A stretch of DNA of 55,736 bases. It comes from Ruminococcus sp. GTDB taxonomy: Bacteria > Bacillota > Clostridia > Oscillospirales > Ruminococcaceae. The stretch covers positions 1 to 55,736 of the forward strand of contig JAFSBM010000171.1 of assembly GCA_017437285.1 (NCBI GenBank). Reading direction: 5' to 3'. The first letter of the stretch is position 1. Every line of letters starts with the position of its first letter. Below are positions 8,353 through 16,337 of the stretch, one piece after another. A program made the position numbers and the translations under genes. A model generated the notes under the pieces. That model saw only the letters and a list, made by a program, of their open reading frames with translations. It had not been told where the DNA came from and made no database searches.

Positions 8353-8685
8353 TCATTCCCAATTAAAATTCCAAAACACCATAAAAAAGAAAATCAAAGT
8401 CAGAATTATAGAAAGAAGAATTGGTATAATAGCCAATTTTCTATTTTTACGATAAAGAGTCTTTCCAATAAAAATGTTTGACCATACAAACGACACAATA
8501 TATGCAAGAAACAAGGCAATAGCTACCAGACAATCTATAAGCTGCCGAACCTCAAAACAGTTATTTTTATAAGTCCAAATCAGCGTTCCAAAAGCTAAAT
8601 GTAATAATGAAAAAACAAATGGTGTTGCGAGGCTATCTAATAAAATCCCCAGACAGCTTATAATCACCTTTAATCTTTTTTTCAT
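8353..8685 (-). CDS. Small three-helix membrane protein (cassette unit 2)
   Basis: 110 aa from ATG at 8685 (AAGGAG 7 bases upstream). The sequence starts MKKRLK and has three predicted TM segments (about 7-34, 46-69, 82-105) with a polar loop between the first two. No family recognised. It stands alone with its own Pb promoter and T1 terminator. A tail of about 95 bases between its stop and the terminator carries nothing recognisable. Confidence 0.62.
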   Translation of the reverse strand: MKKRLKVIISCLGILLDSLATPFVFSLLHLAFGTLIWTYKNNCFEVRQLIDCLVAIALFLAYIVSFVWSNIFIGKTLYRKNRKLAIIPILLSIILTLIFFFMVFWNFNWE

Positions 8686-8735
8686 ATTTCTTCTCCTTGT
8701 CAAATTCTTATTTCTCGGTCTGTCCGACCAACTAT

Positions 8736-8764
8736 ATTATACCACATTCCGCAAATAATTGCAA
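8736..8764 (-). promoter_or_regulatory. Cassette promoter Pb for the 8353-8685 gene
   Basis: TTGCAA (8759-8764), 17-base spacer, TATAAT (8736-8741), then TTGGTCGGACAGACCGAG. A partial inverted repeat TCGG-n5-CCGA overlaps the expected start site and could be an operator. Confidence 0.85.
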
Positions 8765-8798
8765 CAAAGATTGAAAATTATAATTCTTATAAAATAAA

Positions 8799-8830
8799 AC
8801 AACCGCCCGATGTGAATGTCAGGCGGTTAT
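8799..8830 (-). terminator. Terminator type T2 (copy 2)
   Basis: Arms ACAACCGCCCGA/TCAGGCGGTTAT, with TTTT on the minus strand, downstream of the Nudix gene. Two base changes relative to the other copies. Confidence 0.82.
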
Positions 8831-8853
8831 GTTTAGTTGGATAAATTGGGATT

Positions 8854-9345
8854 TTACAAATCTGTTTCTTGAATAATACTTAATGACCTTGATGATGCAA
8901 GTTCATCAGCTTTCATTTCTAAAATAATGCTTTTTTCAACCCATTGATAGTCTACAGTTTCTCCGTTTTGCAAGGTAATAGCGTTCTTATCCCAGTCAGT
9001 AATGCATAAAAATTCAACGTAAATTGAACGACGTCCGTCATGTACGATTCGTCTGATTTCTTGTAAATCGGACGAAATAATTCCGGTTTCCTCCCTTAAT
9101 TCTCGGATTGCACATTCAATCGGTGTTTCACCAGTCAGTGCAGACCCTCCTGCTGTCAATTCCCACATGCCACCGCAATGCTTTTCAAAATCTCGCTGCA
9201 TAAGCAAATATGTTCCATCTGTATGCTTCACAATTATGTCGCACACCAAATGGTACATACCTTCTGGAATAGGCTCACCCCTAACCAATTTAACATTTTC
9301 TATTCTATTGAATTGTCTATCATATGCATCCCATATTTCAATCAT
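8854..9345 (-). CDS. Nudix hydrolase (cassette unit 3)
   Basis: 163 aa from ATG at 9345, preceded by GGTGAG 7 bases away. The Nudix box is complete at about residues 67-89 (G-x5-E-x7-REL-x-EET-G-I, with Glu-Glu for Mg2+). It hydrolyses a nucleoside diphosphate linked to some moiety X; the substrate is not predictable. An N-terminal stretch IWDAYDR resembles NUDIX proteins related to isopentenyl-diphosphate isomerase, but that is a weak guess. It has its own Pa promoter and T2 terminator within the repeated-module array. Confidence 0.85.
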   Translation of the reverse strand: MIEIWDAYDRQFNRIENVKLVRGEPIPEGMYHLVCDIIVKHTDGTYLLMQRDFEKHCGGMWELTAGGSALTGETPIECAIRELREETGIISSDLQEIRRIVHDGRRSIYVEFLCITDWDKNAITLQNGETVDYQWVEKSIILEMKADELASSRSLSIIQETDL

Positions 9346-9390
9346 AAAAGCACTCACCAATTCTTATTTATGTTCTGTCCGACCAACTAT

Positions 9391-9419
9391 ATTATATCAT
9401 AATTCAAAAACAATTGCAA
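9391..9419 (-). promoter_or_regulatory. Cassette promoter Pa for the Nudix gene
   Basis: TTGCAA (9414-9419), 17-base spacer, TATAAT (9391-9396), then TTGGTCGGACAGA. Same spacer type as the promoter at 8195-8223. Confidence 0.85.
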
Positions 9420-9453
9420 CAAAGATTGAAAATTATAATTCTTATAAAATAAA

Positions 9454-9487
9454 ACAACCGCCCGATGTGTGAATGTCGGGCGGTTGT
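9454..9487 (-). terminator. Terminator type T2 (copy 3)
   Basis: Perfect arms ACAACCGCCCGA/TCGGGCGGTTGT with TTTT on the minus strand, downstream of the 9510-9833 gene. Confidence 0.85.
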
Positions 9488-9509
9488 GTTTAGTTGGATA
9501 AATTGGAAT

Positions 9510-9833
9510 TCACATTATAATTTCAGATTGATAATACTTTTCTTGAAAACGAATCAGCTCAATGATTTCTTCTTTGGTAAATGAGACATCTTCGGGACAA
9601 ACTACCCACTTTTCTTCAACATCGTCATATCGGTGAACGATTGCAATAATCTTACCTGTAAAACGCTCAACTGGATGAGCAACACCTAAAATGTATGCAT
9701 CCTGTTCCTCGCCGTCAGGGGCAATTATACCCTCAATATATCCGTAGTTGATTGGATAATACATATCTTTATATTTCGGATGGTAACTTCCAAGCGGTCT
9801 ATCAACTGTAACGGTAACAATATCACCAATCAT
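9510..9833 (-). CDS. Small class I inorganic-pyrophosphatase-like protein (cassette unit 4)
   Basis: 107 aa from ATG at 9833 (AGGAGG 6 bases upstream); the longer frame extends through the promoter. The segment YYPINYGYIEG followed by DGEEQDAYILGV matches the class I pyrophosphatase core, including the acidic metal ligands, but the protein is much shorter than the usual 160-180 aa. Activity on PPi is plausible but not assured. It is the unit of the array nearest the tRNA operon and is transcribed from a Pb promoter. Confidence 0.7.
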   Translation of the reverse strand: MIGDIVTVTVDRPLGSYHPKYKDMYYPINYGYIEGIIAPDGEEQDAYILGVAHPVERFTGKIIAIVHRYDDVEEKWVVCPEDVSFTKEEIIELIRFQEKYYQSEIIM

Positions 9834-9881
9834 TCTGAACCTCCTATAAATTCTTATTTCTCGGTCTGTCCAACCGACTAT

Positions 9882-9910
9882 ATTATACCACATTCCGCAA
9901 ACGATTGCAA
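9882..9910 (-). promoter_or_regulatory. Cassette promoter Pb for the 9510-9833 gene
   Basis: TTGCAA (9905-9910), 17-base spacer, TATAAT (9882-9887). The downstream block is altered to TCGGTTGGACAGACCGAG. It directly abuts the tRNA-operon terminator. Confidence 0.85.
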
Positions 9911-9915
9911 CAAAA

Positions 9916-9943
9916 AACCTCTGATATATTGACATCGGAGGTT
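9916..9943 (-). terminator. Terminator T1 of the tRNA operon
   Basis: CCTCCGAT...ATCAGAGG hairpin with TTTTTT on the minus strand, two bases after the CCA of tRNA-Gln. Confidence 0.85.
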
Positions 9944-9944
9944 T

Positions 9945-10019
9945 TGGTTGGGGTAGCGGGATTTGAACCCACGCATGACAGAGTCAAAGTCTGTTGCCTT
10001 ACCGCTTGGCCATACCCCA
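9945..10019 (-). tRNA. tRNA-Gln (anticodon TTG)
   Basis: Acceptor TGGGGTA/TACCCCA, anticodon stem ACAGA/TCTGT with loop CTTTGAC, encoded CCA. Last tRNA of the operon. A hairpin at 10044-10070 separates it from tRNA-Cys, and a TATAAT at 10034-10039 could give it a promoter of its own. Confidence 0.93.
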
Positions 10020-10043
10020 ATAATGTTAATGCTTATTATACAG

Positions 10044-10070
10044 AAAAAAGTCCGAAATATCGGACTTTTT
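10044..10070. terminator. Hairpin between tRNA-Cys and tRNA-Gln
   Basis: AAAAAGTCCGA/TCGGACTTTTT perfect inverted repeat with A and T runs, so it can act in both directions. It may partly uncouple tRNA-Gln from the four upstream tRNAs or be a processing site. Confidence 0.7.
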
Positions 10071-10076
10071 CTGACA

Positions 10077-10150
10077 TGGAGGCGCCACCCAGATTTGAAC
10101 TGGGGATCAGGGTGTTGCAGACCCACGCCTTACCACTTGGCTATAGCGCC
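10077..10150 (-). tRNA. tRNA-Cys (anticodon GCA)
   Basis: Acceptor GGCGCTA/TGGCGCC with one G-T pair, anticodon loop CTGCAAC, encoded CCA. Four bases separate it from tRNA-Gly. Confidence 0.93.
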
Positions 10151-10154
10151 ATGC

Positions 10155-10230
10155 TGGAGCGGATTACGAGGCTCGAACTCGCTACCTCCACCTTGGCAAG
10201 GTGGCGCTCTACCAGATGAGCTAAATCCGC
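10155..10230 (-). tRNA. tRNA-Gly (anticodon GCC)
   Basis: Acceptor GCGGATT/AATCCGC, anticodon stem CCACC/GGTGG with loop TTGCCAA, encoded CCA. Confidence 0.94.
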
Positions 10231-10232
10231 AA

Positions 10233-10309
10233 TGGCGACCCGGATGAGGCTCGAACTCACGACCTCTAGCGTGACAGGCTAGCGTTCTAACCAACTGAAC
10301 TACCGGGCC
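10233..10309 (-). tRNA. tRNA-Asp (anticodon GTC)
   Basis: Acceptor GGCCCGG/CCGGGTC, anticodon stem CTAGC/GCTAG with loop CTGTCAC, encoded CCA. Confidence 0.94.
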
Positions 10310-10311
10310 AA

Positions 10312-10387
10312 TGGTGGGGACTACAGGGCTCGAACCTGTGACCCTCTGCTTGTAAGGCAGATGCTCTCCCAGCTGAGCTAAACCCCC
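10312..10387 (-). tRNA. tRNA-Val (anticodon TAC)
   Basis: Acceptor GGGGGTT/AGTCCCC, anticodon stem TCTGC/GCAGA with loop CTTACAA, encoded CCA. First tRNA of the operon. Confidence 0.94.
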
Positions 10388-10430
10388 ACTGTTTGGTGTT
10401 ATCAGCTTTCTTATCGCTGACGACTTATAT

Positions 10431-10459
10431 ATTATAGCATACCTTTTTGGATTTGTCAA
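10431..10459 (-). promoter_or_regulatory. Consensus promoter of the tRNA operon
   Basis: Perfect TTGACA (10454-10459), 17-base spacer, perfect TATAAT (10431-10436), about 44 bases upstream of tRNA-Val. Confidence 0.92.
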
Positions 10460-10638
10460 CCCCTTTTTTGAAATTTTTTCAAAAAAATTTTTGGAAATCG
10501 AGTTTTTGGCTATATATCGTGAAATAAATTTCGAAAAAATTTTTGAAACGGCTTGATTAGCAATGATTTTTCAGGGAAAAATTAAAAAAACAGCACGATT
10601 TTAAGAAAGATTGGTAGATATGCTGTATTTCAACAGAT

Positions 10639-10744
10639 GTTAATATTGCAATTTGCTAAAAGCGGAAAATTGTAATTGAATTTTTGTGTCATAATGTCAA
10701 AATCAAGAATTTCTATTGACTTTTATTTTTCATAGTGATATAAT
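10639..10744 (+). promoter_or_regulatory. Promoter region of the glycan locus
   Basis: TTGACT (10716-10721), 17-base spacer, TATAAT (10739-10744), about 95 bases before the GTG at 10841. The 450-base gap from 10388 to 10840 holds otherwise only the divergent tRNA promoter and AT-rich A/T-tract sequence (10460-10560) that could be curved. A 17-base motif GTTAATATTGCAATTTG (10639-10655) recurs with one change at 17559-17575, before the second part of the locus. Confidence 0.8.
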
Positions 10745-10840
10745 AAAAGTAATATGTATTTAAGGCATTGATATTTTTGGAGATAATTAGTATTTTCAGG
10801 AATTATTGTATTTTTTTAATTTGAATTAAGGAGAATTACT

Positions 10841-12112
10841 GTGGAGTTTAAACCTTTTGAAGAAAAAATATGGCTTTCTTCTCCGACTATGCACGGCGAA
10901 GAAATTGAGTATGTCAATGAGGCATACACTACAAACTGGATGTCAACTGTAGGTAAGAATATCAACAATGTTGAAGCCATGATTGCTGAAAAAGTCGGAT
11001 GTAAACATTCTGTTGCTCTTGCATCCGGTACAGCGGCACTTCACCTCTGCGTTAAGCTTGCAGGTGAAAAATTGTATGGTATTCCTAAAGCAGGGGAGGG
11101 GGCTCTCCGTGGACATAAGGTTTTTTGCTCCGATGTAACTTTCAGCGCTACCGTTAATCCCATTTGCTATGAGGGCGGCGAGCCTGTATTTATTGATACT
11201 GAGTACGATACATGGAATATGGACCCTGCGGCACTTGAAAAAGCTTTTGAAATTTATCCCGATGTTCGTCTTGTAGTTCTTGTTCATCTTTACGGTGTTC
11301 CGGGAAAAATTGACGAAATAAAGGCTATCTGTGCTAAACACAATGCACTTCTTATAGAAGATGCCGCTGAATCTTTCGGTGCTTCATATAAAGGTGTTCA
11401 GACAGGAAAATTCGGCGACTATAGTGCTATTTCCTTTAATGGAAACAAGATTATTACAGGTTCATCAGGCGGTATGTTCCTTACAGAATCTCTTGCAGAT
11501 GCTGAAAAGGTTAGAAAATGGTCTACACAGAGCCGTGAAGCTGCTTCATGGTATCAGCATGAGGAAATCGGCTACAATTACAGAATGTCAAATGTAATTG
11601 CAGGTGTTGTAAGAGGACAGATTCCTTATCTTGAAGAACACATTTCACAGAAAAAAGCTATTTTCGAACGCTACAAAGAGGGCTTCAAGGATTTGCCCGT
11701 AAAAATGAATCCTTTTGATGTTGAAAACAGCGAACCTAACTACTGGCTCAGTTGTATTATTATTGATAAAGAAGCAATGTGCCGTCAGGTGAGAAGTGAC
11801 TCCGAGGCACTTTATATAAGTGAAGACGGCAAGAGCTGCCCTACAGAAATTCTCGAAGCTATTTCTGCTCTTAATGCAGAGGGACGACCTGTGTGGAAGC
11901 CTATGCATTCACAGCCTATTTTCAGAAGAAATGATTTTATTACTGCCCTCGGAAGCGGCAGAGCTAAGACAAATGCCTATATCGACGGCAATTTCTCTGA
12001 TGTGGGAACTGATATTTTTGAAAGAGGTCTTTGTCTGCCAAGTGACAATAAAATGACTCCTGAGCAGCAGGACGTAATTATTGCAGTTATCAGAAATTGT
12101 TTTGGAAAGTAA
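10841..12112 (+). CDS. DegT/DnrJ/EryC1 aminotransferase (PglE-like)
   Basis: 423 aa from GTG at 10841, 8 bases after AAGGAG. This is a PLP-dependent sugar aminotransferase. It opens with IWLSSPTMHGEE and carries SGTAALHL (phosphate-binding loop), IEDAAES with Asp174, and SFNGNKIITGSSGG with Lys203 as the PLP lysine. Such enzymes aminate the 4-keto group of NDP-4-keto-6-deoxy sugars. It is longer than typical (about 380) owing to an insertion near residues 310-340. First gene of the glycan operon, 9 bases before a second DegT enzyme; with rfbA/rfbB downstream a 4-amino-4,6-dideoxyhexose is likely. Confidence 0.88.
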   Translation: MEFKPFEEKIWLSSPTMHGEEIEYVNEAYTTNWMSTVGKNINNVEAMIAEKVGCKHSVALASGTAALHLCVKLAGEKLYGIPKAGEGALRGHKVFCSDVTFSATVNPICYEGGEPVFIDTEYDTWNMDPAALEKAFEIYPDVRLVVLVHLYGVPGKIDEIKAICAKHNALLIEDAAESFGASYKGVQTGKFGDYSAISFNGNKIITGSSGGMFLTESLADAEKVRKWSTQSREAASWYQHEEIGYNYRMSNVIAGVVRGQIPYLEEHISQKKAIFERYKEGFKDLPVKMNPFDVENSEPNYWLSCIIIDKEAMCRQVRSDSEALYISEDGKSCPTEILEAISALNAEGRPVWKPMHSQPIFRRNDFITALGSGRAKTNAYIDGNFSDVGTDIFERGLCLPSDNKMTPEQQDVIIAVIRNCFGK

Positions 12113-12121
12113 GGAGCTATA

Positions 12122-13228
12122 ATGAGTAAAATTAACGTAACTCGTTCCTCAATGCCCTCATATGAGGAATACTGCGAGGAAATCAAGGAATTATGGGAAA
12201 GCCGCTGGCTTACAAATATGGGAGCAAAGCACCGTCAGTTACAGGCTGACCTTGAAAAGTATCTCAATGTTCCCCATGTTTCTCTTTATACAAACGGACA
12301 TCTTGCGCTGGAGGGTATACTTCAGGGTATGGATTTCCCCAAGGGCAGCGAGATAATCACAACTCCCTTTACATTTGCTTCAACTACTCATGCAATCGTA
12401 AGAAGCGGCTATGTGCCTGTTTTCTGCGATGTAAATGATGTTGATTATACAATTGACGTTACTAAGATTGAGTCGCTAATTACTGATAAGACTGTTGCTA
12501 TAGTTCCCGTTCACGTTTACGGAAATATCTGCGATACAGAGGCAATTGACGCAATTGCAAAGAAACATAATCTCAAAGTTATATATGACGCTGCTCACGC
12601 TTTTGGTGTAGTGAAAAACGGCGTTAGTGCGGCAAATTTCGGCTATGCTTCAATGTTCAGTTTCCACGCTACAAAGGTGTTCAACACAATTGAGGGCGGT
12701 GCTGTAACATTTGCAGATGATTCCCTTGTTCAGCTGCTCAACGATATACGCAATTTCGGTATCTGCGGTCCTGAGTCTGTCCGCTATGTCGGCGGAAATG
12801 CCAAGATGAACGAGTTTCAGGCAGCTATGGGTATATGCAATCTCCGCCACCTTGGCGGCGAAATTGAAAAGCGTAAGGCAGCTGTGGAGCAGTACCGCAA
12901 GCGTCTTTCAGGAGTTGAGGGAATTAAAATCTGTCCCGAACAGGAGGGCGTACAGTCAAATTATGCCTATTTCCCAGTAGTTTTTGACGGCTACAAATAC
13001 ACAAGAGATGATGTTTTTGCAAAACTTGCAGAAAATGACATCATCGCAAGAAAATATTTCTTCCCATTGACAAACAGCTTTGAGTGCTATGAGGATTACC
13101 CAACAGCAGGAACTGAAAAAACTCCCGTTGCCGCATATATCGCTGACAGAGTTCTCACTCTGCCCCTTTATGCAGACCTTACAGCAGAAGATGTTGACAG
13201 AATTTGTGATATTATTATAGGTAAATAA
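12122..13228 (+). CDS. DegT/DnrJ aminotransferase (VioA-like)
   Basis: 368 aa. PLP-dependent sugar aminotransferase with Asp156 in IYDAAHA and Lys185 in FSFHATKVFNTIEGG. The SFHATK-FNT-EGG signature is typical of dTDP-4-amino-4,6-dideoxyglucose (viosamine) aminotransferases, which would use the product of the RfbB encoded four genes later. Only two bases separate its stop from the next start. Two non-identical DegT enzymes in one locus suggest either two amino sugars or a diamino sugar (inference). Confidence 0.87.
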   Translation: MSKINVTRSSMPSYEEYCEEIKELWESRWLTNMGAKHRQLQADLEKYLNVPHVSLYTNGHLALEGILQGMDFPKGSEIITTPFTFASTTHAIVRSGYVPVFCDVNDVDYTIDVTKIESLITDKTVAIVPVHVYGNICDTEAIDAIAKKHNLKVIYDAAHAFGVVKNGVSAANFGYASMFSFHATKVFNTIEGGAVTFADDSLVQLLNDIRNFGICGPESVRYVGGNAKMNEFQAAMGICNLRHLGGEIEKRKAAVEQYRKRLSGVEGIKICPEQEGVQSNYAYFPVVFDGYKYTRDDVFAKLAENDIIARKYFFPLTNSFECYEDYPTAGTEKTPVAAYIADRVLTLPLYADLTAEDVDRICDIIIGK

Positions 13229-13230
13229 TC

Positions 13231-14385
13231 ATGAGCAGAAGCGGTAATGAATTAAATAATGCTTCATCTGCAACAATAAAAAAAGTAAGAAGTTCAAATC
13301 TTGAACTTTTCAGAATCATTTCAATGCTTCTGATTATTGCACATCATTACGTTGTGAATTCAGGTCTTTCTTCGCTTGACGGTCCGTTGTATGATGATAA
13401 CTTTTCTGTAAAGTCTATTATAATGTTTCTTTTTGGAGCTTGGGGTAAAACAGGCATTAACTGTTTTATGATGATTACAGGCTATTTCATGTGTACATCG
13501 CAGATTACAGCTAAAAAATATGCGAAACTTCTTTTTGAAGTGTTTTTCTACAAAATCGTGATATACCTGATTTTTCTGTGCACAGGTCTTGAAACCTTCT
13601 CTTTTACGTCTTTGGTGGAGAACCTGCTTATAATCAGATATATTAAACATAATTTCACAGGTTGTTTCCTTGTGTTTTACTTGTTTATTCCATTTCTAAA
13701 TATACTGATTAAAAACATAAACGAGAAACAACATATAAGATTGCTTGCGCTGCTTGGATTTACGTATATCTTTCTTGGTACAATGCCTAAATTCAGTGTA
13801 ACTATGAATTATGTATCATGGTTTATGGTTCTGTATTTTATAGCTTCTTATATCCGTTTATATCCCAAGGAAATTTTCTCAAAAAAAGTTTTCTGGGGAG
13901 CCGCAACAATTATAAGCATGCTTTTGTCAGTTGTAAGTGTAATTGGCTGTGCATGGATAAGTATAAAAACAGGTACAAACAGAACATATATGTTCGTTAC
14001 AGATTCCAATACTGTACTTGCAGTTATAACAGGTGTTTCTGCGTTTATGTTCTTTAGAAATCTGAAAGTTCCTTACAGTAAATTTATAAATACGCTTGGA
14101 GCTTCTACCTTTGGAGTTCTTCTTATTCACGGTAATGGGAATGTTCGTTATTGGCTGTGGTACGATCTCCTGAACAATACAGGCGTATATAAGGAAAGTT
14201 ATGTATTTATACATGCTGTTTTAAGTGTGATAGGGATATTTACTGTATGCACAATAATTGACGCTCTGCGTATTCGTTTTATTGAGTCGCCAACAATGAA
14301 ATGCTGGGATAAGCATTATGATTCAATAAAACAATGGTATGAGCGTACTGAAAATAAAATATTAAAAAAATTAAATGTAAAGTAG
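13231..14385 (+). CDS. Acyltransferase family 3 membrane protein
   Basis: 384 aa integral membrane protein with about ten TM helices. The N-terminal [17 protein letters not shown] carries the catalytic His of the acyltransferase-3 (OafA/WecH/YrhL) family. It probably adds O-acetyl or another acyl group to a surface sugar from the cytoplasmic side. It starts 2 bases after the VioA-like gene and precedes rfbA by 10 bases, so it is part of the same operon. Composition is AT-richer than its neighbours, as often in glycan loci. It could also N-acylate the amino sugar, but membrane family members usually act on hydroxyls. Confidence 0.85.
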   Translation: MSRSGNELNNASSATIKKVRSSNLELFRIISMLLIIAHHYVVNSGLSSLDGPLYDDNFSVKSIIMFLFGAWGKTGINCFMMITGYFMCTSQITAKKYAKLLFEVFFYKIVIYLIFLCTGLETFSFTSLVENLLIIRYIKHNFTGCFLVFYLFIPFLNILIKNINEKQHIRLLALLGFTYIFLGTMPKFSVTMNYVSWFMVLYFIASYIRLYPKEIFSKKVFWGAATIISMLLSVVSVIGCAWISIKTGTNRTYMFVTDSNTVLAVITGVSAFMFFRNLKVPYSKFINTLGASTFGVLLIHGNGNVRYWLWYDLLNNTGVYKESYVFIHAVLSVIGIFTVCTIIDALRIRFIESPTMKCWDKHYDSIKQWYERTENKILKKLNVK

Positions 14386-14395
14386 GTGTTTCAGA

Positions 14396-15280
14396 ATGAA
14401 AGGAATTATCCTTGCCGGAGGTTCCGGTACAAGACTTTATCCGCTTACAAAGGTTACATCAAAACAGCTTTTGCCTGTATACGACAAGCCAATGATTTTT
14501 TATCCCCTGTCAACTCTTATGCTGGCTGGAATACGTGATATTCTGATTATTTCTACACCTACGGATACACCACGTTTCAAGGAACTTTTAGGTGACGGAA
14601 GCAATATGGGAATTAACCTTTCCTACGCTGTTCAGCCAAGTCCTGACGGACTTGCACAGGCATTTCTCATTGGTGAGGAATTCATCGGAGATGACTCCTG
14701 TGCAATGATTTTAGGCGATAATATTTTCTACGGCGGCTGGTTCAGAAAGAATCTTAAAGAGGCTGTAAAAAATGCTGAGGACGGCAAGGCTACAATTTTC
14801 GGCTATTATGTCCGTGACCCCGAAAGATTCGGAATTGTTGAGTTTGACAAGGAAAGCAATGTTGTTTCTGTTGAGGAAAAGCCTGCAAATCCAAAGTCAA
14901 ATTACGCTATAACAGGACTTTACTTCTATCCAAAGGGAGTAAGTGCAATGGCTAAGGAGGTCAAGCCCTCTGCTCGTGGAGAACTTGAAATCACCGACCT
15001 TAACCGTATGTATCTTGAAAATGACGACCTTAAAGTGCAGATTCTCGGCAGAGGTTTCGCATGGCTTGATACAGGAACAATGGAGAGCCTTATGGAGGCA
15101 GCTTCGTTTGTTCAGACAGTTCAGAATAGACAGGACGTTGTAATTTCAGCTCCCGAGGAAATTGCATACTACGAAAAATGGATAACAAAGGAACAGCTTA
15201 TGGAAACTGCGGCAGCTTACGGAAAATCACCATATGGTGAGCATTTGAAGCGTGTAGCAGAAGATAAATTTGTATTCTGA
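14396..15280 (+). CDS. rfbA: Glucose-1-phosphate thymidylyltransferase
   Basis: 294 aa, normal length. Forms dTDP-glucose from dTTP and glucose-1-phosphate. The nucleotidyltransferase signature [16 protein letters not shown] is at residues 3-18, followed by [13 protein letters not shown] and ILGDNIFYG with the metal-binding Asp. It is followed 10 bases later by rfbB, together giving dTDP-4-keto-6-deoxyglucose. No rfbC or rfbD occurs anywhere in the window, which argues against a rhamnose pathway at this locus. Confidence 0.95.
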   Translation: MKGIILAGGSGTRLYPLTKVTSKQLLPVYDKPMIFYPLSTLMLAGIRDILIISTPTDTPRFKELLGDGSNMGINLSYAVQPSPDGLAQAFLIGEEFIGDDSCAMILGDNIFYGGWFRKNLKEAVKNAEDGKATIFGYYVRDPERFGIVEFDKESNVVSVEEKPANPKSNYAITGLYFYPKGVSAMAKEVKPSARGELEITDLNRMYLENDDLKVQILGRGFAWLDTGTMESLMEAASFVQTVQNRQDVVISAPEEIAYYEKWITKEQLMETAAAYGKSPYGEHLKRVAEDKFVF

Positions 15281-15290
15281 GGAGAATTTT

Positions 15291-16310
15291 ATGAATATTA
15301 TTGTAACAGGCGGTGCCGGATTTATCGGCTCAAATTTTGTATTTCATATGCTTGACAAGCACCCCGATTATAGAATCGTGTGCCTTGACAAGCTGACATA
15401 TGCAGGAAATCTTTCAACGCTGAAATCGGTTATGGACAACCCTAATTTCCGCTTTGTAAAGGCTGATATCTGCGACCGTGATGCAGTTTTTGCCCTCTTT
15501 GAGGAGGAAAAGCCCGACATAGTTGTTAACTTTGCGGCTGAAAGTCACGTTGACCGTTCAATTGAAGATCCGGGAATTTTCCTTAAAACAAATATTCTCG
15601 GTACACAGACACTTATGGACGCTTGCAGAAAGTACGGTATACAGCGTTATCATCAGGTTTCAACTGATGAGGTTTACGGCGACTTGCCCCTTGACCGCCC
15701 TGACCTTTTCTTCACAGAGGAAACACCAATTCACACAAGCAGTCCATACAGCTCATCAAAGGCAGGTGCAGACCTTCTCGTTCTTGCATACCACAGAACA
15801 TTCGGACTTCCTGTGACAATTTCAAGATGTTCCAACAACTACGGTCCATACCATTTCCCAGAGAAGCTTATTCCTCTTATGATTGCAAATGCACTCAATG
15901 ACAAGCCTCTTCCGGTTTACGGTAAGGGCGAAAATGTACGTGACTGGCTCTATGTTGAGGACCATTGCAAGGCAATTGACCTTATTATCCACAATGGTAA
16001 GGTTGGCGAGGTTTACAATATCGGCGGTCATAATGAAATGGCAAATATTGATATTGTAAAAATCATCTGCAAGGAGCTTAACAAGCCTGAAAGCCTTATC
16101 ACATACGTGGCAGACCGTAAGGGACACGATATGCGTTATGCTATCGACCCAACTAAAATTCACAATGAACTCGGCTGGCTTCCCGAAACAAAGTTTGCAG
16201 ACGGTATCAAGAAAACTATTCAGTGGTATCTCGACAACAAGGATTGGTGGGAGGAAATCATCTCAGGCGAGTATCAGAATTACTACGATAAAATGTACAG
16301 CAACAGATAA
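15291..16310 (+). CDS. rfbB: dTDP-glucose 4,6-dehydratase
   Basis: 339 aa from ATG at 15291, with GAGGAG 7 bases upstream overlapping the rfbA stop. Extended SDR enzyme converting dTDP-glucose to dTDP-4-keto-6-deoxyglucose. Visible are the NAD-binding TGGAGFIGSNF (residues 6-16), AAESHVDRSI, STDEVYGDL with the catalytic Asp-Glu, and the YSSSK catalytic Tyr-x3-Lys. Its product is the expected substrate of the DegT aminotransferases upstream. Confidence 0.95.
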   Translation: MNIIVTGGAGFIGSNFVFHMLDKHPDYRIVCLDKLTYAGNLSTLKSVMDNPNFRFVKADICDRDAVFALFEEEKPDIVVNFAAESHVDRSIEDPGIFLKTNILGTQTLMDACRKYGIQRYHQVSTDEVYGDLPLDRPDLFFTEETPIHTSSPYSSSKAGADLLVLAYHRTFGLPVTISRCSNNYGPYHFPEKLIPLMIANALNDKPLPVYGKGENVRDWLYVEDHCKAIDLIIHNGKVGEVYNIGGHNEMANIDIVKIICKELNKPESLITYVADRKGHDMRYAIDPTKIHNELGWLPETKFADGIKKTIQWYLDNKDWWEEIISGEYQNYYDKMYSNR

Positions 16311-16337
16311 ACCGAACAATCAAGGGAGGATTGGGAT

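Noticed and set aside
7598..9943. Classical integron with attC sites
   Set aside because: GTTGGAT matches the core-site pattern GTTRRRY, but no paired R/L boxes enclosing a symmetrical attC hairpin and no integrase gene were found; kept only as an analogy.
9878..10459. Reading frames across the tRNA operon
   Set aside because: They overlap five well-formed tRNA genes and are not coding.
10841..16310. dTDP-L-rhamnose pathway
   Set aside because: rfbA and rfbB are present but rfbC and rfbD are not, and aminotransferases are.
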